This document shows, piece by piece, positions 1 to 5,617 of a stretch of 5,617 bases of DNA (its first letter is position 1; each line of letters begins with the position of its first letter). The position numbers and the translations under genes were made by a program. Source of the DNA: Bacteroidaceae bacterium (GTDB lineage: Bacteria; Bacteroidota; Bacteroidia; Bacteroidales; Bacteroidaceae); contig JAQWAN010000146.1 in the NCBI GenBank assembly GCA_028707655.1, positions 1-5,617 of the forward strand. The letters run 5' to 3'. The notes beneath the pieces were generated by a model that ran no database searches, had not been told where the DNA came from, and saw only the letters and a list, made by a program, of their open reading frames with translations.

Positions 1-525
1 TTCCGATCTTACTTGCCGCAGTATAATGAGATTGACCGTTCGTTTCCTATCTCCGTGGCAGAAGTGATTCAGTCTGGGTTGCCCACCTCTCTCTCTTCGG
101 TTCAACGTAAAGCGAAAATTCAAGAGATTCTCTCTATGATGGGACTAGCTGCTATGGGTAAGCGACAAATAAACGACCTGAGTGGTGGTGAGCTGCAACG
201 TGCCCTGCTGGGTAGAGCTTTAGCTTGTTCGCCCGAATTACTGATTTTGGATGAGCCGGGCACCTATATCGACCAACACTATAAGAGTGTTTTATTTGAT
301 ATCTTAGAGAAAGTGAGTGCTACCTGTGCTATCCTTTTGGTGAGCCACGATATTGGCACTATTATGAGTCGTGTTGGAGGTGTTATCTGCATCAATAAGA
401 GTGTACATGTACATCCTGTTAGTGAGGTGGACGAATCTATTCTAACCCAATATTTTGGTTGTTCCATCGATTTGTTGGGGCATGGCCATCTACCTCACCG
501 CGTTTTACGTGAACATAATAAATAA
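1..525 (+). CDS. Metal (zinc/manganese-type) ABC transporter ATP-binding protein, C-terminal part
   Basis: This is the ATPase subunit of an ABC importer. It would sit on the inner face of the cytoplasmic membrane and drive a membrane permease, probably for Zn or Mn. The frame is open to the left edge, so the N-terminus with the Walker A motif is missing; the TTG at 13 is an internal Leu codon, not a start. Visible parts in order are the Q-loop (YLPQ, 10-21), signature LSGGE (178-192), Walker B LLILDEP (238-258), a D-loop reading GTYID, and the H-loop SHD (343-351). The C-terminal tail is rich in His (LGHGHLPHRVLREH), as I recall for Bacteroidetes ZnuC-like proteins. The ATPase call is firm. 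The metal substrate is inferred from family likeness, because no permease or binding protein is in view. Residues 1-3 (FRS) are probably adapter-derived. Confidence 0.88.
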   Translation, partial: FRSYLPQYNEIDRSFPISVAEVIQSGLPTSLSSVQRKAKIQEILSMMGLAAMGKRQINDLSGGELQRALLGRALACSPELLILDEPGTYIDQHYKSVLFDILEKVSATCAILLVSHDIGTIMSRVGGVICINKSVHVHPVSEVDESILTQYFGCSIDLLGHGHLPHRVLREHNK

Positions 526-570
526 ACCCTTTTTAATATACGATACAACTAACGATAACGTTTTATATTT

Positions 571-1080
571 ATGACCAACCTAAAAAAAATATTAGCTGCT
601 TTTTTCCTATTCTTTTGTGTAGGATTTTTATTTGTTTCGTGCGATGATACTTACAAAAGTAGTATACCTACTGCACCTGTTAGTTTTACCTGTAATCTAT
701 CGCAAACGCCCTTTTATCATTTAACTGCCACAAACGAGTTTCTGTTTGTAACCAAATATTCAGGTGGCTATCGTGTGCAATATCGCGATGAAGTGTACGA
801 TGCCAATAAATATAATATCTATTTGGGGTATGGTGGACTAGTTATTGGTAATTCTTATTATAGTGGCTATTGTGCCTTTGATAGATGCTGTCCGGTTGAA
901 TATAATAGATCGACACTTGTGGAGTTTGATGCTACCCGAGATGGCTTTGCTGTTTGCCCTGTTTGTAAAACGGTGTACGATTTAAATAATGGTGGCATTC
1001 CTGTTCAGGGAGTGGGTGATGAGCGTTTAAAGCCCTATTCTATCACTCAAAATGGTGAAGAATTGGTCATTTATGAATAA
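571..1080 (+). CDS. Lipoprotein with degenerate Rieske-like CxxC domain
   Basis: A predicted 169-residue lipoprotein. Residues 1-23 form a signal peptide (KK at 5-6, hydrophobic 8-22) ending in a lipobox-like LFVSC, with Cys24 as the probable lipidated residue. Two Asp follow at once; acidic residues there often accompany surface export in Bacteroidetes, so an outer-membrane location is an inference. The C-terminal half has CAFDRCCP (Cys101, 106, 107), then CPVCKTVYDLNNGG (Cys129, 132) and a GxxxQGVGxxxLKPY tail. The layout recalls the Rieske fold (CxH...CPxHG..FD), but both His ligands are absent, and the second is replaced by Cys in CPVC. I recall similar uncharacterised lipoproteins in Bacteroidales. 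A metal site (Zn or Fe-S) is possible; function is unknown. It starts at an ATG 45 bases after the ABC gene with no visible ribosome site and no clear terminator after it. Confidence 0.82.
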   Translation: MTNLKKILAAFFLFFCVGFLFVSCDDTYKSSIPTAPVSFTCNLSQTPFYHLTATNEFLFVTKYSGGYRVQYRDEVYDANKYNIYLGYGGLVIGNSYYSGYCAFDRCCPVEYNRSTLVEFDATRDGFAVCPVCKTVYDLNNGGIPVQGVGDERLKPYSITQNGEELVIYE

Positions 1081-1103
1081 TTTCAAATTTTTTTATTGAA
1101 AGA

Positions 1104-1134
1104 TTTGTAGGTTTAATAGAAATGCTTATCTTTG
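1104..1134 (+). promoter_or_regulatory. Bacteroidetes-type promoter of the tRNA operon
   Basis: A TTTG box at 1104-1107 and TATCTTTG at 1127-1134 are separated by 19 bases. This fits the -33 TTTG and -7 TAnnTTTG consensus of the primary sigma factor in Bacteroidetes. Transcription would start around 1138-1142, just before the first tRNA base at 1145, leaving almost no leader. Confidence 0.8.
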
Positions 1135-1144
1135 CACACGCAAT

Positions 1145-1217
1145 GCGAAAGTAGCTCAGTTGGTAGAGCATAACCTTGCCAAGGTTAGGGTCGCGGGTCC
1201 GAGTCCCGTCTTTCGCT
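1145..1217 (+). tRNA. tRNA-Gly (anticodon GCC)
   Basis: A complete cloverleaf can be drawn. The acceptor GCGAAAG (1145-1151) pairs perfectly with CTTTCGC (1210-1216), with discriminator T at 1217. The D stem is GCTC/GAGC (1154-1157 with 1166-1169). The anticodon stem TAACC/GGTTA (1171-1175 with 1183-1187) holds loop TTGCCAA, giving anticodon GCC at 1178-1180. The T stem is GCGGG/CCCGT with one G-T pair and loop TCCGAGT. CCA is not encoded, so it must be added after transcription. It is the first gene of a two-tRNA operon, 17 bases before tRNA-Leu. Confidence 0.97.
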
Positions 1218-1234
1218 CTTTTCTTTGAATTTTT

Positions 1235-1319
1235 GCTCGAATGGTGGAATTGGTAGACACGAAGGACTTAAAATCCTTTGGCTATTGCAGCTGTGGGGGT
1301 TCAAGTCCCCCTTCGAGTA
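1235..1319 (+). tRNA. tRNA-Leu (anticodon UAA)
   Basis: A class II tRNA of 85 bases. The acceptor GCTCGAA (1235-1241) pairs with TTCGAGT (1312-1318) with a G-U first pair; discriminator A is at 1319. The anticodon stem AAGGA/TCCTT (1262-1266 with 1274-1278) holds loop CTTAAAA with anticodon TAA at 1269-1271, read as Leu. A long variable arm (about 1279-1294) and a T stem GGGGG/CCCCC with loop TTCAAGT follow. CCA is not encoded. There is no promoter in the 17-base gap after tRNA-Gly, so the two are co-transcribed and end at the terminator starting at 1330. Confidence 0.97.
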
Positions 1320-1329
1320 CAAAGATTAT

Positions 1330-1368
1330 AAATCGCCTGTAAATGTAAATTTACGGGCGATTTTTTTT
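1330..1368 (+). terminator. Intrinsic terminator of the tRNA operon
   Basis: Left arm 1330-1344 and right arm 1349-1363 form a 15-bp stem (one T-G pair, the rest Watson-Crick) closed by the loop GTAA, followed by a T-run through 1368. It begins 10 bases after the end of tRNA-Leu. Confidence 0.93.
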
Positions 1369-1544
1369 GCCTATACATTTCGCCCCTCCATACACTTTTA
1401 TTCTTCCGCTAAGCATCCTTTTTTCTTCTCTGGAGCTACATGCTCTTTTTTAGGTAAAGAGCGGTCTACAACACGCTATAAAAGCGGTATCAAGTGGTGG
1501 AGGAATCCATTGGAAACGTAGTTGTGGTTTATTCCAGCAATAGG

Positions 1545-1652
1545 ATTAAACTAACCTGGTAGTCACGGTGAACCGTATTGGTAGTCACGGTGAACCAGTT
1601 AGGTAGTCATGGTGAACCATATTGGTAGTCGTGACTACCAGGTTAGTATAAT
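1545..1652. repeat. Inverted repeat pair enclosing the tandem array
   Basis: Left arm 1545-1567 and right arm 1630-1652 are reverse complements at 22 of 23 positions, including 18 unbroken bases (ACTAACCTGGTAGTCACG at 1550-1567, matched by 1630-1647). The single mismatch is 1549 against 1648. The arms enclose 62 bases and overlap the outermost direct repeat units. No clear target-site duplication and no transposase are seen, so a MITE-like origin is possible but not shown. As RNA, the arms could close a stem of about 23 bp around two smaller hairpins. Confidence 0.9.
1558..1645. repeat. Four tandem 22-base repeat units
   Basis: Units are at 1558-1579, 1580-1601, 1602-1623 and 1624-1645. Units 1 and 2 share the 17-base core GGTAGTCACGGTGAACC; unit 3 has one change, C to T, at 1610. 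The 5-base spacers are GTATT, AGTTA and ATATT. Unit 4 keeps GGTAGTC but then turns into GACTACC after GT, making its own near-palindrome (GGTAGTCGTGACTACC). Each core can pair GGT/ACC and TCAC/GTGA with a small bulge, and the change in unit 3 keeps pairing as G-U. A 22-base period argues against coding and places the cores about two helical turns apart. Confidence 0.92.
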
Positions 1653-1654
1653 GG

Positions 1655-1706
1655 TAAAGAAGCCTTGTAGTTTAGTATGTTCCTTCTTTATGTGTACTTT
1701 TTTTTT
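1655..1706 (+). terminator. Possible weak terminator or hairpin with T-run
   Basis: TAAAGAAG (1655-1662) and CTTCTTTA (1683-1690) are perfect reverse complements around a 20-base loop, and a run of nine T lies at 1698-1706. The stem is AT-rich, the loop large and the T-run 7 bases away, so this is a weak terminator candidate. It lies 3 bases after the repeat element and could end a transcript of that element. Confidence 0.3.
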
Positions 1707-1726
1707 AGTTGGGGCAATAGTAGGGT

Positions 1727-1755
1727 AAAAAAAAGGAAGGCGATCTGCCTTCCTT
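1727..1755 (-). terminator. Intrinsic terminator of the - strand T9SS/tsaE operon
   Basis: Read on the - strand, AAGGAAGGC (1755-1747) pairs with GCCTTCCTT (1741-1733) around a 5-base loop, and eight T follow (1734-1727, the first two within the stem). It begins 6 bases after the stop codon of the small membrane protein gene, so it closes the operon there. Confidence 0.92.
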
Positions 1756-1761
1756 ATATCT

Positions 1762-1959
1762 TTAAGGGTTTTTAATGAAGAGTACCACTGCTAAAGCAAT
1801 AAGTAATAGGCCCACTAGGCCATAGAAAATACGTGCCTGATTTCTCGACCGTGCAAAGAGTGCATTTTTACTGGTAAAGAACCACTCCCAATTGAGTAGT
1901 GCTGCTGTTATTGCTACTATACCTGCTACTAAGAAGAGAAGATGAACCATCATTTTCAT
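1762..1959 (-). CDS. Small two-helix membrane protein, Imm17-like
   Basis: A 65-residue protein with two predicted membrane segments, about residues 4-22 and 43-62, joined by a short loop with NWEWFF (23-28) and RNQARIFYG (39-47). This layout and the loop motifs match my memory of the Immunity protein 17 family (Imm17), small proteins common in Bacteroidetes; no database search was possible. Members next to polymorphic toxins are thought to be immunity proteins, but no toxin gene is in view, so that role is not supported here. The ATG lies 11 bases after the tsaE stop and the gene ends just before a terminator, so it is the last gene of the operon. Its helices and intact start and stop make it real rather than a shadow frame. 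Confidence 0.75.
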   Translation of the reverse strand: MKMMVHLLFLVAGIVAITAALLNWEWFFTSKNALFARSRNQARIFYGLVGLLLIALAVVLFIKNP

Positions 1960-1970
1960 AGCTGTTTGTA

Positions 1971-2384
1971 TTAGAAATGAAGTGTACGTACCTCTTTATT
2001 ATCCTTTTTGAAGGTGATGCGTACGGCATCTTCAGGTAGAAGTTCTTCAATCAGCTCTGGCCACTCAATAAAGCAAATACTATCGCTGTAGAAATAATCC
2101 TCGTAGCCAAAATCGTAGGCCTCTTCTACCTTGTTGATGCGATAGAAATCGAAATGGAAGATGCGCTCTCCAGTTGTCTCCGATAGATATTCATTAACGA
2201 TAGAGAAGGTGGGCGAATTAATGACATCTTTTACCCCCAACTCTTCGCAGATAGCCTTGATAAAGGTTGTTTTTCCAACCCCCATTTCGCCATAAAAGGC
2301 AAAAACCGTTTTCCCTTCTATTGCTTTGATAAACTGTTGAGCTGCACTATGTAGTTGCTCCACCGATTTGATTGTGATATCCAT
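1971..2384 (-). CDS. tsaE: TsaE, ATPase for tRNA t6A modification
   Basis: A 137-residue cytoplasmic P-loop ATPase. It works with TsaB and TsaD, which attach the threonylcarbamoyl group made by TsaC to A37 of tRNAs reading ANN codons. Motifs seen are Walker A GEMGVGKTT (32-40), SPTF (57-60), HFDFYR (77-82) and FIEW (105-108), all in the expected order, and the length is usual for the family (formerly YjeE). The ATG at 2384 is 24 bases after the porX stop and 41 codons before the end of Walker A, as expected. I recall tsaE lying beside PorX-type regulators in other Bacteroidetes, but a functional link with secretion is not known to me. Confidence 0.95.
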   Translation of the reverse strand: MDITIKSVEQLHSAAQQFIKAIEGKTVFAFYGEMGVGKTTFIKAICEELGVKDVINSPTFSIVNEYLSETTGERIFHFDFYRINKVEEAYDFGYEDYFYSDSICFIEWPELIEELLPEDAVRITFKKDNKEVRTLHF

Positions 2385-2408
2385 ACTGTATCTTCAGATA
2401 ATTGATTG

Positions 2409-3965
2409 TTATTTATTTTTTTTTCTTTTCATTGTGATAAGAGGAATCATCATCTCCTCCATAGAGATACCCCCATGTTGGAAAGTATCTTTGTAGTAGG
2501 AAACATAGTAATTGAAATTATTAGGATAGGCAAAGAAATCGGTGCCTGTGCTAAAGATATAGCGCGTATTTATACTGGGTGCTGGCAACTCTGCTTGGAG
2601 TGGCTTTGTAATTTCAAATACCTGTTTCGTTTCATATTTTAAGTTCTTATTGAACTTGTAGCGTAGATTTTTATTGGTGCTCTTGTCGCCTACCACTTTG
2701 ATTGGGTTGTCCACACGAATACTACCATGATCTGTTGTGATAATTATTTTGTAGTCGCTCTCGGCCAACTCTTTAAAGAGTTGATGCATGGATGAGTGCT
2801 GAAACCAAGAGAGGGTGATAGATCGATAGGCCGCTTCGGTTGAGGCTAGCTCTCGTATCATTTTCGACTCGGTACGCGTATGCGAAAGCGTATCAATAAA
2901 GTTGAGCACCATCACGTTGAGGTCATTCTTTTCTAGTTGTTTGAAATTACTAAAGAGCTTATCACTCTTGGTGGTGTCATTAATTTTATGATAGCTAAAA
3001 CTGTATTTATGGCGATAGCGATCAAGATGTGTTTGGATAAGTGGTGCTTCGTTTAGGTTTTTCCCCTCCTCCTCATCTTCGTCTACCCATAAATCGGGAA
3101 ACATTTCTGCAATTTTATGAGGCATTAACCCAGAGAAAATCGCATTTCTTGCATATTGTGTAGTGGTTGGCAGAATACTAAAGTAGAGCTCCTCTTCAAA
3201 GGTAAAGTCGGCTGCTAACTCTTGACTGAGAACTTTCCATTGGTCGAATCGGAAATTATCTAAGACAAGTAAGAATACTTTTTCTCCCTCTTTAAGGGCA
3301 GGAAACACCTTTTTTTTGAATAGATCTGGACTCATGGTAGGTCTATCTTCTGGGTGTGCAATCCAGTCGAGGTAATTACGCTTAATAAATTTAGCAAACG
3401 CATTGTTTGCCTCTGTTTTTTGCATCCGAAAGATATCATTCATCTCGCTTCCTGTATTGGCCAGCTCGAGTTCCCAATAGACCAAACGTTTGTAGAGTTC
3501 CATCCAGTCGGTATAGGTCAAGGAATCGTTAATCTGCATACCAATCTTGCCAAAGTTTTGTTGGTAAGAGCTATTTGCCACTTCATTAACAATAGCTTTC
3601 TTATGTAGGTTCTTTTTGATGCTCAGTAAAATCTGATTTGGATTTACCGGTTTAATCAGGTAATCGGCAATCTTAGAGCCTATGGCCATATCCATAATGT
3701 TCTCCTCTTCGCTCTTGGTAATCATTATGATGGGTACGGAGGGGAGCAGTTGATTAATTACAGAGAGGGTTTCTAGACCGCTTAATCCTGGCATGTTTTC
3801 ATCCAAGAAAATAAGGTCAAAAGAGTTTTGTTGACAAGCGTCAATGGCATCTTGTCCATTGGTTACCGTGCTAATCTCATAGCCCTTGCTTTGCAGAAAA
3901 AGGATATGTGGTCTTAGCATATCTATCTCATCATCTACCCAAAGAATGCGTTGTGTTCTGTCCAT
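2409..3965 (-). CDS. porX: PorX, response regulator with PglZ phosphodiesterase domain
   Basis: A 518-residue two-domain regulator of the type IX secretion system. Residues 5-120 are a receiver domain with D11, D12, phospho-acceptor D55 (FLDENMPG), T83 and K105 (LIKPV), all intact. After a helical linker comes a PglZ domain of the alkaline phosphatase superfamily. Its expected metal and nucleophile residues are present: D236 (LDNFR), the TTTQ block at 267-270, D358 and H362 (FIDTLSH), D412-H413 (TTDHGS) and H497 (QHGGIS). In Porphyromonas gingivalis PorX works with the kinase PorY and sigma factor SigP, and its PglZ domain cleaves oligonucleotides. The intact residues suggest an active enzyme here. 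It starts with ATG 17 bases after the SprE-like gene. The PglZ domain also occurs in BREX defence, but the receiver domain and neighbours make defence unlikely. Confidence 0.95.
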   Translation of the reverse strand: MDRTQRILWVDDEIDMLRPHILFLQSKGYEISTVTNGQDAIDACQQNSFDLIFLDENMPGLSGLETLSVINQLLPSVPIIMITKSEEENIMDMAIGSKIADYLIKPVNPNQILLSIKKNLHKKAIVNEVANSSYQQNFGKIGMQINDSLTYTDWMELYKRLVYWELELANTGSEMNDIFRMQKTEANNAFAKFIKRNYLDWIAHPEDRPTMSPDLFKKKVFPALKEGEKVFLLVLDNFRFDQWKVLSQELAADFTFEEELYFSILPTTTQYARNAIFSGLMPHKIAEMFPDLWVDEDEEEGKNLNEAPLIQTHLDRYRHKYSFSYHKINDTTKSDKLFSNFKQLEKNDLNVMVLNFIDTLSHTRTESKMIRELASTEAAYRSITLSWFQHSSMHQLFKELAESDYKIIITTDHGSIRVDNPIKVVGDKSTNKNLRYKFNKNLKYETKQVFEITKPLQAELPAPSINTRYIFSTGTDFFAYPNNFNYYVSYYKDTFQHGGISMEEMMIPLITMKRKKNK

Positions 3966-3982
3966 AAATCATCTTTTCTAAA

Positions 3983-5617
3983 TTAATATATATCATCGTC
4001 TTCCTCTGCTGCTTGGTCCACACCCTCTATTCGTAGGGGTTGTTCCGTGTAGGGAATATCTAGCTCTTTTACCTCAATAGTAGAGAATTGTTTTTTATAG
4101 AAATCGTTATAATCGTCAAAGCTATAATAGGTAAGCAGTCGCTCCAGGTTATCGGTGGATATGATAATTGCTCTTAATCCACTTAGCTTATGGGCCATGG
4201 TTTTATCGGAATAGATTTTTTTCTGATAGCGATAAGCGGCTTCAAAATGGTTGAAACTACCTATTTTTAGCATTCCTATACCTTTCTCCTCTTGAAAGTT
4301 GAGTGTAAAGTCTTTGAGAACGAAGTTAGAAAAATTGTAGCGAGCCACCTCGTAAAGTAGTAGATTTTCGTTTATTTTTCCCTTTTCGTAGGCCAAGACT
4401 AGCAGATAAGGCGTTTTTCTTTCTACTGTAAATGGAGGTAGGGTACTATCGTTTTTAGCTATACCCGCTTTGCTTAGTCGGTTACTACGCTTCCATATAG
4501 AGCCAAGCGGACCGCTGTCTTCTGCGAGCAAGCGTCCATTTTGAAGTCCCTTAATGATGTGTGAGGCTAGTTCGGTTATTTCATTTGTGGGGTAGGCGGT
4601 TACCAATTTTTTGAGCTCTGTAAGAAAAGCCGTGGTTTGTTTATTTTCCAATAAGCTCATGCAGTGTAGAAACATAAATTTGGGCAGATGTTGTCCCATA
4701 GGATATTTTTTTAGTGCATATTGGTAATTGGCGTTAATGGTACCATAATCCTCTTTGGTGTAGGCCGTATACGTGGCAGCATAGAGTGAATCTTCTAAGT
4801 GTTTGCCATATACAGCATCTCTAATAAAGTCTGGATCATTAATCATCAATGTATAGTTGCTCTTTGGATAGTGCAGTGTGAGCAGTTCTTTATATTGGTT
4901 GGCCAATAGTTGTTGTTTTCTACCCGCATTCATCAGATAGAGTTGATAGTACACCTCGTCCATCTTAGGAAAGTCTGGGAAACGATGTATTAACTCTTCA
5001 AACGCCGTTTGTGCAAGCGATAGGTCCTCTAATTTATCCTTATAAATCATGCCTATCTCAAACATAGCATTCATGATAAGTTTGTTGGATGCTGCTATCT
5101 GCTCTTTTGTTGTGGGTAGATTTTTAAGATAAAAAGCGGGATTCTTATTGTCATTGCTAGCCTCTACAACTTTTGCTGCTTTTGGATCTACCTCTGTCAA
5201 TGAATCGGTTTCCTCCTTTTCGTCGTAGTCGTAACTCTCTTCTTGGTCAATAGCTACTACCATCTTGTTATGTCGTCTCCAATTATCTTCCAGTTTTCTA
5301 TTGCCCCAACGTTGTTTAAAGGTGTTTTTTCCCTGTGCCACCAGTTGTGTGTTGTAGAAATACCACGACTTGTCGGCAATAGGCATATTAGTAGTTGGTG
5401 TTGTTGTTTGGTTTCTTAGATTGGGGTTGTCTGCCATAAATTTGTCGCGCTGTTCCTTTTTTAGGGCTAATTGCTCCTCCTCTTTTGCCAATCGCTCCTC
5501 TTCCATCACCTCATTAATAAGTCGGTCGATGAGTTGCATCTGCTCCTCTTTGTCCATGGACGCAACACGTTGTAGGCTATCTTGTAGTTGTACCTCTTTT
5601 ACCTGCACCACTAAATC
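3983..5617 (-). CDS. porW: SprE/PorW-type T9SS TPR protein, C-terminal part
   Basis: The C-terminal 544 residues of a larger protein. The frame is open to the right edge, so the GTG at 5611 is internal and the N-terminus, expected to hold a lipoprotein signal and more repeats, is missing. Numbering from that GTG, residues 20-60 are charged and probably helical or coiled (EEERLAKEEEQLALKKEQ). Next come SWYFYN (82-87) and KQRWGNRKLEDNWRR (99-113), which I recognise as hallmarks of SprE (Flavobacterium) and PorW (Porphyromonas). Acidic stretches follow at 123-141, then TPR-like helical pairs from about 170 to 360 (for example AQTAFEELIHRFPDFP). The tail is acidic (EEDDDIY). SprE/PorW is a periplasm-facing lipoprotein needed for T9SS secretion and gliding. 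I am sure of the family likeness, less of the best symbol. Confidence 0.85.
   Translation of the reverse strand, partial: DLVVQVKEVQLQDSLQRVASMDKEEQMQLIDRLINEVMEEERLAKEEEQLALKKEQRDKFMADNPNLRNQTTTPTTNMPIADKSWYFYNTQLVAQGKNTFKQRWGNRKLEDNWRRHNKMVVAIDQEESYDYDEKEETDSLTEVDPKAAKVVEASNDNKNPAFYLKNLPTTKEQIAASNKLIMNAMFEIGMIYKDKLEDLSLAQTAFEELIHRFPDFPKMDEVYYQLYLMNAGRKQQLLANQYKELLTLHYPKSNYTLMINDPDFIRDAVYGKHLEDSLYAATYTAYTKEDYGTINANYQYALKKYPMGQHLPKFMFLHCMSLLENKQTTAFLTELKKLVTAYPTNEITELASHIIKGLQNGRLLAEDSGPLGSIWKRSNRLSKAGIAKNDSTLPPFTVERKTPYLLVLAYEKGKINENLLLYEVARYNFSNFVLKDFTLNFQEEKGIGMLKIGSFNHFEAAYRYQKKIYSDKTMAHKLSGLRAIIISTDNLERLLTYYSFDDYNDFYKKQFSTIEVKELDIPYTEQPLRIEGVDQAAEEDDDIY

Larger units (their letters stand above)
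1369..1726. other. Gene-free stretch between convergent operons
   Basis: I find no convincing coding region on either strand. The only open + frame here (to 1521) starts before tRNA-Leu and runs through that tRNA and the terminator hairpin, so it is accidental. From 1369 to 1544 I see no structure worth naming. The repeat element at 1545-1652 and the hairpin with T-run at 1655-1706 occupy the rest, and the terminator of the - strand operon begins at 1755 and ends at 1727. Confidence 0.7.

Noticed and set aside
561..571. TATATTTA before the lipoprotein start as a -7 promoter box
   Set aside because: It overlaps the start codon, lacks the final G and has no TTTG box upstream.
1081..1101. TTTCAA...TTGAAA as a terminator of the lipoprotein gene
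   Set aside because: Only 6 AT-rich pairs, and no T-run follows the second arm.
1225..1521. Open + frame of 98 codons
   Set aside because: It runs across the whole of tRNA-Leu and the 15-bp terminator stem, starts inside the gap between two tRNAs, and resembles no protein I know.
1558..1645. Repeat array considered as a CRISPR
   Set aside because: The cores are 17 bases with 5-base spacers that resemble each other, and no cas gene is near. Period and spacer length do not fit CRISPR.
2409..3965. PglZ domain taken as a sign of a BREX phage-defence island
   Set aside because: The gene has an N-terminal receiver domain, full PorX architecture and SprE/PorW as neighbour; no other BREX gene is present.
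4117..4124. TAGCTTTG on the - strand as an internal promoter for porX
   Set aside because: It matches the -7 consensus but no TTTG box lies at the right distance upstream, and it is inside the sprE/porW-like coding region.

Overview
The window looks like part of a Bacteroidia (Bacteroidetes) chromosome. The grounds are a PorX-type response regulator with a PglZ output domain, a SprE/PorW-type protein of the type IX secretion system (T9SS), a tRNA promoter of the Bacteroidetes form (TTTG, 19 bases, TAtcTTTG), no clear Shine-Dalgarno sequences, and a lipoprotein and a small membrane protein whose look-alikes I know mainly from this phylum. I cannot name the genus. Both ends cut through genes. 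The first nine bases match the end of the common Illumina adapter, so the left edge is probably a contig end.

Left part, + strand (1-1217): the C-terminal part of an ABC transporter ATPase of the zinc/manganese type, then a 169-residue lipoprotein with a degenerate Rieske-like cysteine pattern. A strong promoter then drives a two-gene tRNA operon, tRNA-Gly(GCC) and tRNA-Leu(UAA), closed by a strong intrinsic terminator at 1330-1368.

Middle (1369-1726): no convincing gene. It holds a compact repeat element of about 108 bases, in which four 22-base direct repeat units are enclosed by nearly perfect 23-base inverted repeats, followed by a weaker hairpin and a T-run. This is the least explained part of the window.

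Right part, all on the - strand (5617 down to 1727): a co-directional cluster reading sprE/porW-like (N-terminus missing), porX, tsaE, then a small two-helix membrane protein of the Imm17 type, closed by an intrinsic terminator. Gaps are 17, 24 and 11 bases, so one operon is likely. The first two genes belong to T9SS assembly and its regulation, tsaE to tRNA t6A modification, and the last has no evident toxin partner. The + strand tRNA operon and this - strand operon converge on the repeat-bearing intergenic region.
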